Assembly (NCBI RefSeq): GCF_004770265.1 | Contig: NZ_RQGQ01000020.1 | Coordinates: 1-64,000 of the forward strand | Direction: 5' to 3' | Source: Leptospira congkakensis | GTDB taxonomy: Bacteria > Spirochaetota > Leptospiria > Leptospirales > Leptospiraceae | DNA length: 64,000 nt | Part shown: positions 43,439 through 53,183 of the stretch, in pieces | Layout of the letters: each line of letters starts with the position of its first letter | Position numbering within the stretch: position 1 is the first letter of the stretch | The notes under the pieces: generated by a model | Told to the model about the DNA's origin: nothing | The model's input: only the letters and a program-made list of their open reading frames with translations | Databases searched by the model: none | Translations under genes and position numbers: made by a program

Positions 43439-45221
43439 AATGATCCTCAACGAGTATCATTTTCCAGGCAGTAGAAATCCCAAGTAGTTTTTGGTATTGG
43501 ATCCATTCTTTCGCCTCCTTTTTTTTCCAAGGGGGAAAGTCCAAAAGAAGGATTCCTTTCCAATCTCTGTTGGTTTGGGATTTGTCGGCCTCTCTTGTTT
43601 GTTTTAAAAATCTTTCAATGGTCTTTGGGTTTCCATCAAAACGAATGATCGAAAATAAAGGATTCATATCTGACCCGAGAATTTCTTTTTCTTTGGGTTT
43701 GATCGGTAATTGGAATTTTTGGATCCATTCCATATCTTTATTTGTCCCATGCCAAAAAACATCTGTTATTTGATGTTTTGACATCTGCGAAAGAATTCCA
43801 GATAAACATGATTCCGATTCGAAAGATATTTTTTTGGGTGGGGGAAAACCGGAAGAGGATTCTGTTAGTTTTTTGGAATAACAAGTCCCAAAAATATACA
43901 AATGATCCTCCAAACGAATGGAAAGATTCCCTTTCCGGAGTTTGGTTTCGAGGTCGGGAAATTTCTCTTTGGGAAAGAAAAACGAAAAACAAAAAAACAT
44001 ACAGGGAAGGAGATAAAGAGAAGTTTTCAGGATGGGCCAGTTTCGGATCGGTAGTTTGGGATAAAAAGTGAAACAGAGAATGAGGAGGATGGAAATCATA
44101 CAAAGTCCTGTTGGAACCACCGCCCAGGTTTGATAACCTCGCACGTAGTATGCCAATGAGGAAAATAGTTTTAGAAAGATAGAAAGTTCGAAGGAAGCCG
44201 GAACCCAAATCCAAGAAGAAAGGGATTCTATTAAAAATGTTGGGACAAGGCTTTGTAAAAACAAACTTAAATACAATGTGGGCAAAAGAATTCCTGCCAA
44301 AGGGACTAACAAAAAATTGATTCCAATCCCTCCAAAAGAAAAAGATCGAAAATAATACACTAAGATTGGAAAACTACAAAGAGAACAAGCAAACGTTAAG
44401 TGAAGGTTTTCTTTGAAAAAAGATTTTGATTTGGGAAGAAAACAAAAATCAAAACTTGGTTTGATAAAAAATATTCCAAATACTGCCCCAAAAGATAACA
44501 AAAATCCAATGCTTAAAAAATCATAAAATAGAAAAAACGCAATGGAAGCAGATGAGATCACTAGTAAATCTGCCGGCCCGATTTTTCTATAAAACAAGGA
44601 AGCCGTGAGAGATAAAAAAACAAATAAATAAGCACGCAAAAATGAAACGGGAAAATCAAGTGCAGACAAATAGAGGAAACCGAGTCCTAAGGAAAGTAAA
44701 AGAGAAATCCATTTTTGTTTAGAGAAACAAAGATTTCCAATAAATTGTAAAGAACCAATAAAAATTCCCAAATGGAGACCTGAAGCAGCAAACAAATGTA
44801 AGATGCCTGATTCTTTTGCCATCTCTTTGAAACTTGGCGGAATTTCTTTGGTGGATCCTGTAACTAGACCCATCACAATCCTTGATTCAAATTTACTAAG
44901 GGGAGAGTTTTGGATTTGGGTTTCTAAATAGGAACGAAAGAGAGGATTTATGGTTCTTGGACGTGGACTCGCCTGGATATTGGCAAAAAACAAAAATAGG
45001 AGAGAGGAAAGAATACAAAGGTAAATTCTTTTGTCATTACTTTGGGAAGTGATTTTTGGAAGGATGGTATAGAGGATGAGTAGAGTTAGAGAAATGAGGA
45101 TTAGAAAAGAATGAAATCCTGGAATACGACACCCGAGTTTTAGAAAAAAAGCAGTGCTGCAAATTCCCAAACAGAACCAACCGAAATCGGATCTGGGGAG
45201 TAGGTAGATCTCCGGTTTCAT
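43392..45221 (-). CDS. ComEC/Rec2-family competence membrane protein
   Basis: A 609-residue integral membrane protein. Residues about 120-420 form the Competence domain with the signature SGILHLFAASGLHLGIF and many spans. The family forms the DNA channel of natural transformation. The C-terminal ~200 residues are soluble but lack the HxHxDH metal motif of the usual beta-lactamase-like domain; only a degenerate remnant or a different domain is there. No other com gene is in the window, so DNA uptake is unproven. Confidence 0.78.
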   Translation of the reverse strand: MKPEIYLLPRSDFGWFCLGICSTAFFLKLGCRIPGFHSFLILISLTLLILYTILPKITSQSNDKRIYLCILSSLLFLFFANIQASPRPRTINPLFRSYLETQIQNSPLSKFESRIVMGLVTGSTKEIPPSFKEMAKESGILHLFAASGLHLGIFIGSLQFIGNLCFSKQKWISLLLSLGLGFLYLSALDFPVSFLRAYLFVFLSLTASLFYRKIGPADLLVISSASIAFFLFYDFLSIGFLLSFGAVFGIFFIKPSFDFCFLPKSKSFFKENLHLTFACSLCSFPILVYYFRSFSFGGIGINFLLVPLAGILLPTLYLSLFLQSLVPTFLIESLSSWIWVPASFELSIFLKLFSSLAYYVRGYQTWAVVPTGLCMISILLILCFTFYPKLPIRNWPILKTSLYLLPCMFFCFSFFFPKEKFPDLETKLRKGNLSIRLEDHLYIFGTCYSKKLTESSSGFPPPKKISFESESCLSGILSQMSKHQITDVFWHGTNKDMEWIQKFQLPIKPKEKEILGSDMNPLFSIIRFDGNPKTIERFLKQTREADKSQTNRDWKGILLLDFPPWKKKEAKEWIQYQKLLGISTAWKMILVEDHFEIPLRHHLQYPDLL

Positions 45222-45264
45222 AACCGAAAGAGGTGTAAAAAAAGGGATTTTGGTTCTTTAGAAA

Positions 45265-46233
45265 TTAAAAAGGATAGATGCCGAGAGTTTTTCGAACGTC
45301 TTCTAGTTTGGATTCCGCTGCGGCTTTTGCTTTTTCCTTTCCTTCTTTTAGAACTTGGTGCACATAATCTAAGTTTTGTGTCAGTTCTTCGCGTTTTACA
45401 CGGAAAGGGGCAAAATGGTTTAGAATGGAATCGAGAAGATCTTTTTTGAGATCTCCATATCCGGCTCCACCTCGTTTGTATTTTTCAATTTGTGATTCTT
45501 TTTCCGTTTGGGAAAGAAAAAGCGAATGGATTTGAAAGATAACAGAGGTTTCTGGATCTTTTGGTTCTTCTATGGCACGAGAATCGCTCACAATCGACAT
45601 AACTTTCTTTTTGATTTCTTTTTCTGTTCCAAAGAAGTCGATGGTGTTTTGATAAGACTTGGACATCTTGGCTCCGTCCACACCAGGTATTATTGCCGTG
45701 TTTTCATCAATATCTGGTTCAGGGATTGTTAATACCTGTCCAAATTGGGAATTGAATCTTTCTGCGATGTCACGAGCAAATTCTAAATGTTGTTTTTGGT
45801 CTTTTCCTACGGGAACTTTTTCTGCAGAAAAAAGTAAGATGTCACTTGCCATGAGTACGGGATATGTAAAAAGTCCAGCCCCTGGAACAAATCCTTTTGC
45901 CACTTTGTCTTTAAAGGAATGAGCAAGTTGTAATTGAGAAACAGTGATGGATTGGGATAGATACCAAGTGAGTTCTGTCACTTGTGGAACATCGCTTTGA
46001 ACCCAAAATACAGATTTTTTTGGATCAACACCTAGTGCAAGTAAGTCGATCGCACATTCTAAAGTGAAAGTTTTTAATTCTTCTTTGGATCGGAATGTTG
46101 TGAGTGCATGTAAGTTTGCGATGAAAAGAAACAACTCTTCTTTGGATTGGTAGTCTAAGATTTTTTTGATCGCAGAAAAATAATTACCTAAATGAAGTTT
46201 GCCTGATGGTTGTAATCCAGTAAGGACTCTCAT
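45265..46233 (-). CDS. trpS: Tryptophanyl-tRNA synthetase
   Basis: A 322-residue class I aminoacyl-tRNA synthetase that charges tRNA-Trp. The HIGH-like motif is PSGKLHLGN at 9-17 and the KMSKS motif is intact (DGAKMSKSYQN, near 195). Length is typical for bacterial TrpS. ATG 46233 is preceded by AAGGAG and overlaps the stop of the upstream gene (ATGA), so it is translated as part of the LolA-like/unknown/trpS operon. Confidence 0.93.
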   Translation of the reverse strand: MRVLTGLQPSGKLHLGNYFSAIKKILDYQSKEELFLFIANLHALTTFRSKEELKTFTLECAIDLLALGVDPKKSVFWVQSDVPQVTELTWYLSQSITVSQLQLAHSFKDKVAKGFVPGAGLFTYPVLMASDILLFSAEKVPVGKDQKQHLEFARDIAERFNSQFGQVLTIPEPDIDENTAIIPGVDGAKMSKSYQNTIDFFGTEKEIKKKVMSIVSDSRAIEEPKDPETSVIFQIHSLFLSQTEKESQIEKYKRGGAGYGDLKKDLLDSILNHFAPFRVKREELTQNLDYVHQVLKEGKEKAKAAAESKLEDVRKTLGIYPF

Positions 46234-48200
46234 GATTCTCCTTCTGTATCGGAAAGGTCAATTGGATCGGAAGTGTTTTTGTTTTCCAAAGATTCCGAAC
46301 TCGCAATTTCACCACCTTCTTTGTTGAAAGTCGAGTAAGTGAGTCTTTCGTATTCTTTATTTAATTTGATGAGTTCTTGTTCGATTTTGCGGTGAGCTGT
46401 GAGTTTAGATGTGGTTGCTTGGTCTTTGAAGATTACCGCATAGTTGTATAAATACTTTGTGAATTGTATAAAGACATCTTCCACTTTCATTCCATTGATT
46501 CGTTCTTTGGCCACAACGGATTTTTCAGAATGAGGAATGAATCTTTGTGCAATTTTAACTTCTTCAATGACTTTATCTTTTGTAGATACGATTTTATCGT
46601 TCACTTTCCCTTTGGCTTCTGTGGCTTTTGCCATCAAATGGTTTTCTACAATGATATTGAGTTTGCCTGCAAAACTTCCGAAAAATTCAGAAGATTCTTG
46701 TAATGCGAGAACGATTGTTCCTGCAATTTGATCGTTGGCTGCATTCCCTGTGCTGTTATCCATTCCGTATTGTTGGAAACTGTATTGGAAACTTGGAAAT
46801 TTTTTGTTAAAATTATCTATGGTTCTGACGAGTGAATTGAGTTGGTCAATTTCATTTCTGAATAGTCCTGGTTGGATGAGAAGGAGTTCTTGGTTTTGGT
46901 TTTTATCACCAAGGCGGACATATCCTTCAATTAAGTTGATATATACTGTTTGTAAATCACGTAACAAAAGATAAACGAGTCTATGCGGTTGTGATTTGTA
47001 ACTATTTTTGACTGTTTGGCTTTTTGCCGATTCTGGCATATGGTGTGCCATAAAATCATCCACAACAACATTCAAAAAATCAAAACTGATTTTTCCTTTG
47101 TCATCAATAGAGAAATAACGAGTCCGTAAATTCGTTAGTTCTTCTTTTTTGAAAGATCTGGTATTGATATCGTCAGAAATTTTAGCAACAGTGATCTCCA
47201 CTTCTTTTTGGATTTCACGAGCTGCTTGGAATTTATGTTCTTGGATGGCCGGTACTCGTAAATCAGCTACGATCTCTGGCCAAGTATACATTTTTTTCTT
47301 AGCAACAATATAAAAGGCAGTAATAGCATCAGTTAACCTGGGTTTGTTGTTCTCTAAGTTGAGAGCATAGTTCACACCTTCCATAATTTTGTTTAGTTTT
47401 GGTGTGAGTTTTTCATCCATCTTGACTATGTCGGGTAAATTGGATAAAATGATATCTTTTGCATCATCTCTTTGTAAAAAACGCACATAAAACATCTGCA
47501 TTTTGAGAGAACGTTCTAAGAAAATATCTGCGGAAATTTTATCTAAGATAAGGGCATCAAGGGATGCAAAAGAATTAAAAAACTTATTAAAATTATTGAT
47601 GATATTATAAACAAGCGGAGTCCAAATCCTCCAACCTTGTTGTTCTGATACACGGAGAGCTTGAATGGTTGGGATGAGGACATCTTCTTTCAGTCCACGA
47701 AAAATCTTTTCCACATTATTCGAGATAGTAGGGTTCCTACCAAAAAGTCCAATGTCGATGGTTCCTGTATCTTTTCCAAATTTACCGATAGAGTTGTTTG
47801 GATTTCCTGCTCCACCACCAAATAATCCCGCAAGTAAACCACCACCTTGTCTTTGTTCGATGGCCCTTTTTTTTGCGGGGTTTTGTTTTTGTTTGGCACT
47901 ATCGATTGTGACTAAGTCACTAGAACGTTTTGGTTTAGGTTCTGGAGTATTGGTGCGAGAAATGATTTCTCTTTTTGGTTGTTCTCTTTCGGGAAGTCCT
48001 CGATCGCGGCTGTCTTCTTTTTTTGGTTTGTTTTTGTTTTCAAAATCTTCATCCACTTTTCGGATGAGGTCAATACGAATGAAGACGTCGTTTGATTTTA
48101 AGATAGCCTCATCGATGAGCTGTTGGTGTTCCGGTGTCCGCGTTTTACGGTACAAGTCGGCGAATACCCTATGTGCTTCTGTACGTGAGACTGGAGTCAC
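46230..48200 (-). CDS. Large unknown protein, possibly spirochaete-specific
   Basis: I do not recognise this 656-residue protein. Residues 1-45 are helical; 45-110 are a charged, Pro/Lys/Glu-rich linker; residues about 120-130 are Gly-rich (GGGLLAGLFGGG); the rest is mostly alpha-helical with low charge clustering and no transmembrane segment. The tail is acidic and Ser-rich. It sits between a LolA-like gene and trpS, coupled to both. Start is GTG 48200 with AAGGAG five bases upstream; GTG 48206 overlaps that site. Confidence 0.7.
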   Translation of the reverse strand: MTPVSRTEAHRVFADLYRKTRTPEHQQLIDEAILKSNDVFIRIDLIRKVDEDFENKNKPKKEDSRDRGLPEREQPKREIISRTNTPEPKPKRSSDLVTIDSAKQKQNPAKKRAIEQRQGGGLLAGLFGGGAGNPNNSIGKFGKDTGTIDIGLFGRNPTISNNVEKIFRGLKEDVLIPTIQALRVSEQQGWRIWTPLVYNIINNFNKFFNSFASLDALILDKISADIFLERSLKMQMFYVRFLQRDDAKDIILSNLPDIVKMDEKLTPKLNKIMEGVNYALNLENNKPRLTDAITAFYIVAKKKMYTWPEIVADLRVPAIQEHKFQAAREIQKEVEITVAKISDDINTRSFKKEELTNLRTRYFSIDDKGKISFDFLNVVVDDFMAHHMPESAKSQTVKNSYKSQPHRLVYLLLRDLQTVYINLIEGYVRLGDKNQNQELLLIQPGLFRNEIDQLNSLVRTIDNFNKKFPSFQYSFQQYGMDNSTGNAANDQIAGTIVLALQESSEFFGSFAGKLNIIVENHLMAKATEAKGKVNDKIVSTKDKVIEEVKIAQRFIPHSEKSVVAKERINGMKVEDVFIQFTKYLYNYAVIFKDQATTSKLTAHRKIEQELIKLNKEYERLTYSTFNKEGGEIASSESLENKNTSDPIDLSDTEGES

Positions 48201-48202
48201 AA

Positions 48203-48784
48203 TCACTCCTTTTGGTTGAGAGGGTTCTCAACAATTTGTGAGCTTGTGGGAGGTTGAAAGTTAAATAGTCCGGTTCCAAGACCAATATTTGTAGCAATGC
48301 CAGAGAAGGCTACTTCAGTGATTTCTTCATCGGAACGTTTCATTTTGAGTACACGAGGTAGGTCGTTTTCGGAAACAACCAAGATAATTTCATTATAACG
48401 CTTTGTATTAGAAGTAAGACGAAAAGTTCTGCCACTTACCGACACATTTTCGTAACCAGAAAGAAGGCCACCAAGGCCACCCGAAACACCTTTCAGGTCT
48501 TGTTTTCCTGCAATCGATGAGTCTGGATTGTAAAACCATAAAATTCGACCATTGGAAGAAATGATCCTTCCATCACTGAAACGAACGTGGAGTTGGTTTG
48601 GGCTTTTGAAGGAAACTACACCAGTCAGACCACCATTGATGGCAACTGAGGCGCGAAAACTTTCAAGGGAATTCATTTTGCCAATGACGGCATTCAGACG
48701 ATCCCTTCCATCCTCTGCCCAAAGGAAACCCGTTTGGACAGAGAAAAGGAGAACAATCGAAAATTTAGGAAGGAAATTCCTCAA
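48203..48784 (-). CDS. LolA-like periplasmic protein
   Basis: A 193-residue exported protein. A signal peptide (about 1-23, ending FLWAED) precedes an all-beta fold with LolA-like strands: SFRASVAING, GVVSFKSPNQLHVRFSDG, ILWFYNPDSS and the end FSGIATNIGLGTGLFNFQPP. LolA-type proteins ferry lipoproteins or lipids across the periplasm. Similarity is of the loose, outer-membrane-carrier kind. Start TTG 48784. Its stop overlaps the GTG region of the next gene. Confidence 0.7.
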   Translation of the reverse strand: MRNFLPKFSIVLLFSVQTGFLWAEDGRDRLNAVIGKMNSLESFRASVAINGGLTGVVSFKSPNQLHVRFSDGRIISSNGRILWFYNPDSSIAGKQDLKGVSGGLGGLLSGYENVSVSGRTFRLTSNTKRYNEIILVVSENDLPRVLKMKRSDEEITEVAFSGIATNIGLGTGLFNFQPPTSSQIVENPLNQKE

Positions 48785-48807
48785 AGTTTGATAGTTCGTA
48801 TTGGGAA

Positions 48808-49767
48808 TTAACCCAATACTTTTTTGAACTCAGAAGTAAGTGCAGGCACTACTTCGAAAAGGTCTGCAACCACACCGTAAGTTGCTACTTTGAAAATAGG
48901 AGCATCTCCATCTTTGTTGATGGCAACGATGTATTTAGAAGAACCCATACCTGCTAAGTGTTGGATGGCTCCGGAGATACCACAAGCAATGTAACAGTTA
49001 GGGGAGACAGTTTTACCTGTTTGTCCTACTTGGTGTGAGTGAGAAATCCAACCAGCATCTACAGTCGCACGGGAAGCACCAAGTGCTGCACCAAGAGTAT
49101 CAGCCAAGTCTTGGATGATAGGCCAGTTTTCTGGTCCTTTGATTCCGCGTCCGCCAGATACAATGATAGAAGCATCAGCAAGTTGCACTTTGTTTCCACC
49201 AGAAAGATCTTTAGAGATAGACTTAGTTCTTACTTCACCAGCTGCTGCACCAGATTTTTCTACTGCACCTGCTCCGTCTTTAGGAGTTACTTCTTGTGAG
49301 TTAGCACGAACTGTAAAGATTTGAATGTCAGAAGTGACTTTGAAATTTGCATACGCTTTTCCAGAGTAAATTGGTTTCTTAGCAACCACTTTACCACCGT
49401 CAACAGAAAGACCAACCGCATCCGCAACGATTCCAGCATTTGCTTTGATCGCTACTCTTGCAGAGTATTCTTTTCCTTGCGCAGAGTGTGGAATTAAAAC
49501 CACTGCTGGTTTTTTCTCTTGGATGATTGCAAAAATTCCATTTGCATAACCTTCAGGAGAAAATTCACCAAGGTTTGCACCGATTACTGTATCAGCACCA
49601 ACCGCTTTCAAATCACCTGCAAACGTATCAACGTTTTCAGTAATGACTACTGTATGAACTTTTCCACCAATGGAGTCCGCAATTTTGCGAGCTGCAGAAG
49701 TGAGTTCTTTTGAGATTTTTTTAAGTTCGCCGTTTTTTAATTCACCAACTACTAAAACATCAGCCAT
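48808..49767 (-). CDS. etfA: Electron transfer flavoprotein, alpha subunit
   Basis: A 319-residue ETF alpha subunit. The FAD-binding C-terminal half shows [14 protein letters not shown], then [22 protein letters not shown], then [19 protein letters not shown] and a final [14 protein letters not shown] takes electrons from acyl-CoA dehydrogenases to the membrane quinone. ATG 49767 is preceded by GGAGA. It lies 10 bp after etfB on the same strand. Confidence 0.93.
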   Translation of the reverse strand: MADVLVVGELKNGELKKISKELTSAARKIADSIGGKVHTVVITENVDTFAGDLKAVGADTVIGANLGEFSPEGYANGIFAIIQEKKPAVVLIPHSAQGKEYSARVAIKANAGIVADAVGLSVDGGKVVAKKPIYSGKAYANFKVTSDIQIFTVRANSQEVTPKDGAGAVEKSGAAAGEVRTKSISKDLSGGNKVQLADASIIVSGGRGIKGPENWPIIQDLADTLGAALGASRATVDAGWISHSHQVGQTGKTVSPNCYIACGISGAIQHLAGMGSSKYIVAINKDGDAPIFKVATYGVVADLFEVVPALTSEFKKVLG

Positions 49768-49777
49768 GTTCGTCTCC

Positions 49778-50539
49778 TTAGATGACCTTCGCTTCTTCGC
49801 GAAGAGCTTTTACAAGTTGAGATGCAAAACCTGCTGCATCTGCTGCTTCCAGTTTTCGACCAGCGATACGTGGAGGAGGTGGTTCGAGAGATACTACTTC
49901 GAGTTTAGATCCTGTTGCTCCGAGTTCTTCCGGTTTTTTAACATCTACCGGTTTTTTCTTCGCAGACATGATCCCTTTTAAACTTGGGTATCTTGGTTCA
50001 TTCAAACCTTTTTGCGCAGTGACTGCTAGAGGAGCTGTAGTTTCTACTACTTCTGTTCCACCTTCGATTTCACGAGTTGCAGTTACTTTGTTTCCGTCAA
50101 ACTCAAGTTTGAGGGCCATAGCTACGTGAGGAACATTCAATCTCTCTGCAATTTGAACTACAACTTGTGAGCTGTCAGTGTCGATAGATTGACGACCACC
50201 AATGACTACATCTGCATTTTCTGCTTTGATGAGGCTTGCAAGAAGTTCGGAAGTGTATGTAGAGTCAAAAGTTACATAGTCATCCACTTTTACATGAACG
50301 GCTCTGTCTACACCCATAGCATAGGCAGTGCGAAGAGCTTCTACTGCACGGTCTGGGCCGAGGGACACCGCGATGACTTCTCCACCGCTTTTTTCACGAA
50401 TTCTAATTCCCTCTTCGATTGCAAATTCATCATAAGGAGAGATGATCCATTTTACGCCAGCTTCGTTGATCGATTTGTCGCCGACTTTGATATTGGTTTC
50501 CGTATCCGGAACCTGCTTTACTAGAACAACAATTTTCAT
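49778..50539 (-). CDS. etfB: Electron transfer flavoprotein, beta subunit
   Basis: A 253-residue ETF beta subunit. Marks: KIVVLVKQVPDTE at the start, the AMP-binding region ISPYDEFAIEEGIRI, VIGGRQSIDTDSSQV and the signature-like TAQKGLNEPRYPSLKGIM. It pairs with EtfA; together they serve the acyl-CoA dehydrogenases at 28.5 and 55 kb. AAGGA abuts the ATG closely. Confidence 0.93.
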   Translation of the reverse strand: MKIVVLVKQVPDTETNIKVGDKSINEAGVKWIISPYDEFAIEEGIRIREKSGGEVIAVSLGPDRAVEALRTAYAMGVDRAVHVKVDDYVTFDSTYTSELLASLIKAENADVVIGGRQSIDTDSSQVVVQIAERLNVPHVAMALKLEFDGNKVTATREIEGGTEVVETTAPLAVTAQKGLNEPRYPSLKGIMSAKKKPVDVKKPEELGATGSKLEVVSLEPPPPRIAGRKLEAADAAGFASQLVKALREEAKVI

Positions 50540-50606
50540 TCCTTAACCCCGTTATCGTGGATTACCTAAGACCAGAAAACGTGAGGGAAGTCATAAGGGA
50601 AGTACA

Positions 50607-50906
50607 TTATTCTCTCCAGAACGTGTATTTGCTCCAATTGTAGGCCCAAATGATCCAAAGAATGACAACAAGGACGTTTGCATCGGTTTTCAGGTAGAAG
50701 GAAAAGCCTAGGGTCAGAGGGAAGAGAAGGAAGAGGACAAAAGCGCTCAGGAGGACGAGATTCGGAGTGGATTTCCAGTCGTCTGTGGCCAGATGGATTT
50801 GCACTAGGATATTTTCTTCGGGATTTGACACCAATTTTCGAAATCGGAAAGAATAGAGTAGGACAAAGAGAAAAAGTGCAATCGAATGTAAGATGAGTAA
50901 CCACAT
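50607..50906 (-). CDS. Small membrane protein, unknown
   Basis: A 99-residue protein with about three spans (1-20, 48-70 and 76-92) and a polar middle loop. No family is recognised. ATG 50906 has GGGTGGG upstream. It lies 16 bp after the UbiA-like gene on the same strand and is probably its operon partner. Confidence 0.55.
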   Translation of the reverse strand: MWLLILHSIALFLFVLLYSFRFRKLVSNPEENILVQIHLATDDWKSTPNLVLLSAFVLFLLFPLTLGFSFYLKTDANVLVVILWIIWAYNWSKYTFWRE

Positions 50907-50922
50907 AAACCCACCCTAAATT

Positions 50923-51750
50923 TTAAGGAAGTAGGGAGAAGAAAAAAAAGATCTGGGGTAGGAAGAGTGGTAGGTAGGAGAATTCGCAAAGAGACTTGAA
51001 TTGAAAGTTTCCTCCTCTCAAAAAACTGCAAACACCAAGCCATAGATAGGCGAGACCCATCCCCAAAAGAAAAGGAAGCTGGAGACCACCCCAAATTCCC
51101 ATCCCCAAGAGAAGGAGAGAGCCCAAACACAAAAGAAAGCGGACAAACTTTCTTACGGTTTCTGGTTTCCCAAATTGGTTTAAGGTAAAGGTGTTTTGCA
51201 CGAGATCAAATTCGCGGTCAGTATTGTAGGTGAGAAGGACGTTGGCGAATACATGGATCAAAAATATCCACACCAATGGATCCAAACAGGTAATGGATGT
51301 AAAAGGGGCGATCACACCTAAGGTATAAAATACGGAGACCAAAATTTCTTTGGGTATAGGAGAACAATAGGTCACTATCAAAATTAGGAAAAAAACAAAA
51401 CTAAACGTTAGGGGAAAATTTCTCAGAAGGAAAGAAAATTCAAAGTAGATACCCGTGAAAAGAGAAAGGAAAATCATGAAGATCAAAAAACTAACAATAA
51501 GAAGTCGGAAATTTTGATAAAATATTCCTCGTTCTGAAAAGGGTTCCTTCTCTCGGAATGAATCCCATAGATGGTCTGCCAAATAAAGAGCCCAAACAGA
51601 ACTGGTATAAAAAATTAGGAGGGTGAAACGAATCTTCTCGTTTCCATAAAGAGAAAAAAAGGAAAGGTTTGCCAAAAGCGAAACAAGGACATCGATCGCA
51701 AGGAAGGAGCTAAGTTTTCCGAATCGAATGGCAAATCCGTTTGGGAACAT
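50923..51750 (-). CDS. UbiA-like prenyltransferase-family membrane protein
   Basis: A 275-residue protein with about eight or nine spans. Two Asp-rich sites fit the UbiA layout: ALYLADHLWDSF (first site, D-x3-D) near residue 57 and NTDREFDLVQN (second site, D-x3-D) near 175. UbiA enzymes transfer prenyl chains to aromatic or sugar acceptors at the inner membrane. The prenyl acceptor is unknown. ATG 51750 shares a 29-bp spacer with the divergent cyclase gene; that spacer is palindromic. Confidence 0.65.
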   Translation of the reverse strand: MFPNGFAIRFGKLSSFLAIDVLVSLLANLSFFSLYGNEKIRFTLLIFYTSSVWALYLADHLWDSFREKEPFSERGIFYQNFRLLIVSFLIFMIFLSLFTGIYFEFSFLLRNFPLTFSFVFFLILIVTYCSPIPKEILVSVFYTLGVIAPFTSITCLDPLVWIFLIHVFANVLLTYNTDREFDLVQNTFTLNQFGKPETVRKFVRFLLCLGSLLLLGMGIWGGLQLPFLLGMGLAYLWLGVCSFLRGGNFQFKSLCEFSYLPLFLPQIFFFFSLLP

Positions 51751-51779
51751 GATTCATTGAAATCCTAAGGATTCAAAAT

Positions 51780-53183
51780 TTGCAAAAAGAAAATTCCCTT
51801 GCACCAAAACTTTCCGTGTTAGAATGTCTGGCTATGTTCGCCTCTATTGTTCGTGCCGTTCGTTCTGTTTACTGCATCCGAGACCAGTTCCCTCGTTATA
51901 TGTCTGATCTTTTATTTCGAGAAGAACAAATGGGTGCTTTATTTGCGGTTCGGTTTCGGTATGTGATTGGAGTGGCCCTGGTTGCCAGCGCGGTTGCCAA
52001 TCTCAGCAATATAGATTCTATTTTTGGATACTTGATTAACTTTGTTGGGATCACAATTTATTTTTTAAATACGTTTATCCATTATCAAATTCTAAAGAAA
52101 AGTAGGGGTCATTGGAAAACAAAATATGATTATATTAGTTTGTTTATCGATAACCTACTCATAACGGTTACCATTTATAATTGGTACATTTTAAAAGGAG
52201 AAGGAAACCCAAACTTTCTTGTCAAAACTCCTTTGGTTGTATTTTATCTTTTGCCATTGTCTTTGAGTTTGTTTCAATACCGGTTTTCACTCGTTAATTT
52301 TTCCTTTGTTTGTTTTCTAATCAGTTATTATGGATTTCTTTTTTATGCCTTAGTCGATACAAATTCTGTTAGCGGTATGGATTGGCATGAGTATGTACTC
52401 GGAGACCAAATCATTTTGTCGGATGCTTCTGTGACCAAACCTACTGTGTATCTGGTTTTGGTTTTTGCGATCTCCTATGCGATCTTTCGAAGCCTAAGGA
52501 TGTTATTGAAATTTGCGGCCGCAGAATCCCAAAAAACAACTTTGTCTCGTTACTTTTCACCAGATCTGGTTTCTGAAATTGTATCGGAGCCTGAAGTGAT
52601 TGCAAAAGGCAAACGACAAAAGGTTACCGTACTTTTTAGTGATATCAGAGGATTCACTCAGTTTTCGGAACCTATGGATCCAGAAGAACTTTCCATCTTC
52701 TTAACAGAATTTCGCCGTCGTATGGTGCGTGCCATTTTTAAACACAGCGGAAGTTTGGATAAATTCATTGGGGATGCGGTGATGGCTACCTTCGGTACTC
52801 CTTCTCCTTCCGACAAGGAGGGAGAAGATTCTAAAAATGCAGTCCTTGCCGCCAAGTCTATGTTAGAGGAATTAAACAGTTGGAACCAGGAGCGAACTTC
52901 TAAGGGAGAGTCTGAAATCAAAATTGGAATCGGGATTCATGCGGGAGAAGTTTTTTGCGGAAGTATTGGTTCCGAAGAGAGAATGGAATACACCGTCATT
53001 GGAGATACGGTGAATACAGCATCACGTATCGAATCTGCGTGTAAAGATTTGGGAGTTTCTTTTTTGATTTCGGAAGCAGTTTGGTTGGAGACAGGTTCTC
53101 CTCTTGGTTGGGATAAAAAAGAATCTGTATCTCTTTCTGGAAGAGAACAAAAAATTCATTTATATGCACCAAACTTAGTTTAG
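51780..53183 (+). CDS. Class III adenylate cyclase with N-terminal membrane domain
   Basis: A 467-residue cyclase. About six spans lie between residues 60 and 240. The catalytic domain (about 278-455) has both metal aspartates, Asp288 in FSDIRGFT and Asp332 in DKFIGDAVM, the substrate-contact Lys328, Asp409 in VIGDTVN, and the transition-state Asn412 and Arg416. This set fits ATP as substrate and cAMP as product. Start TTG 51780 has AAGGA about nine bases upstream. The signal sensed is unknown. It converges with the HD-GYP-like gene, overlapping by 4 bases. Confidence 0.85.
   Translation: MQKENSLAPKLSVLECLAMFASIVRAVRSVYCIRDQFPRYMSDLLFREEQMGALFAVRFRYVIGVALVASAVANLSNIDSIFGYLINFVGITIYFLNTFIHYQILKKSRGHWKTKYDYISLFIDNLLITVTIYNWYILKGEGNPNFLVKTPLVVFYLLPLSLSLFQYRFSLVNFSFVCFLISYYGFLFYALVDTNSVSGMDWHEYVLGDQIILSDASVTKPTVYLVLVFAISYAIFRSLRMLLKFAAAESQKTTLSRYFSPDLVSEIVSEPEVIAKGKRQKVTVLFSDIRGFTQFSEPMDPEELSIFLTEFRRRMVRAIFKHSGSLDKFIGDAVMATFGTPSPSDKEGEDSKNAVLAAKSMLEELNSWNQERTSKGESEIKIGIGIHAGEVFCGSIGSEERMEYTVIGDTVNTASRIESACKDLGVSFLISEAVWLETGSPLGWDKKESVSLSGREQKIHLYAPNLV

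Noticed and set aside
50566..50904. 112-residue minus-strand frame overlapping the small membrane protein
   Set aside because: It shares the region with the 99-residue frame, has no coherent hydrophobic pattern, and the other frame has a better ribosome site and membrane spans.
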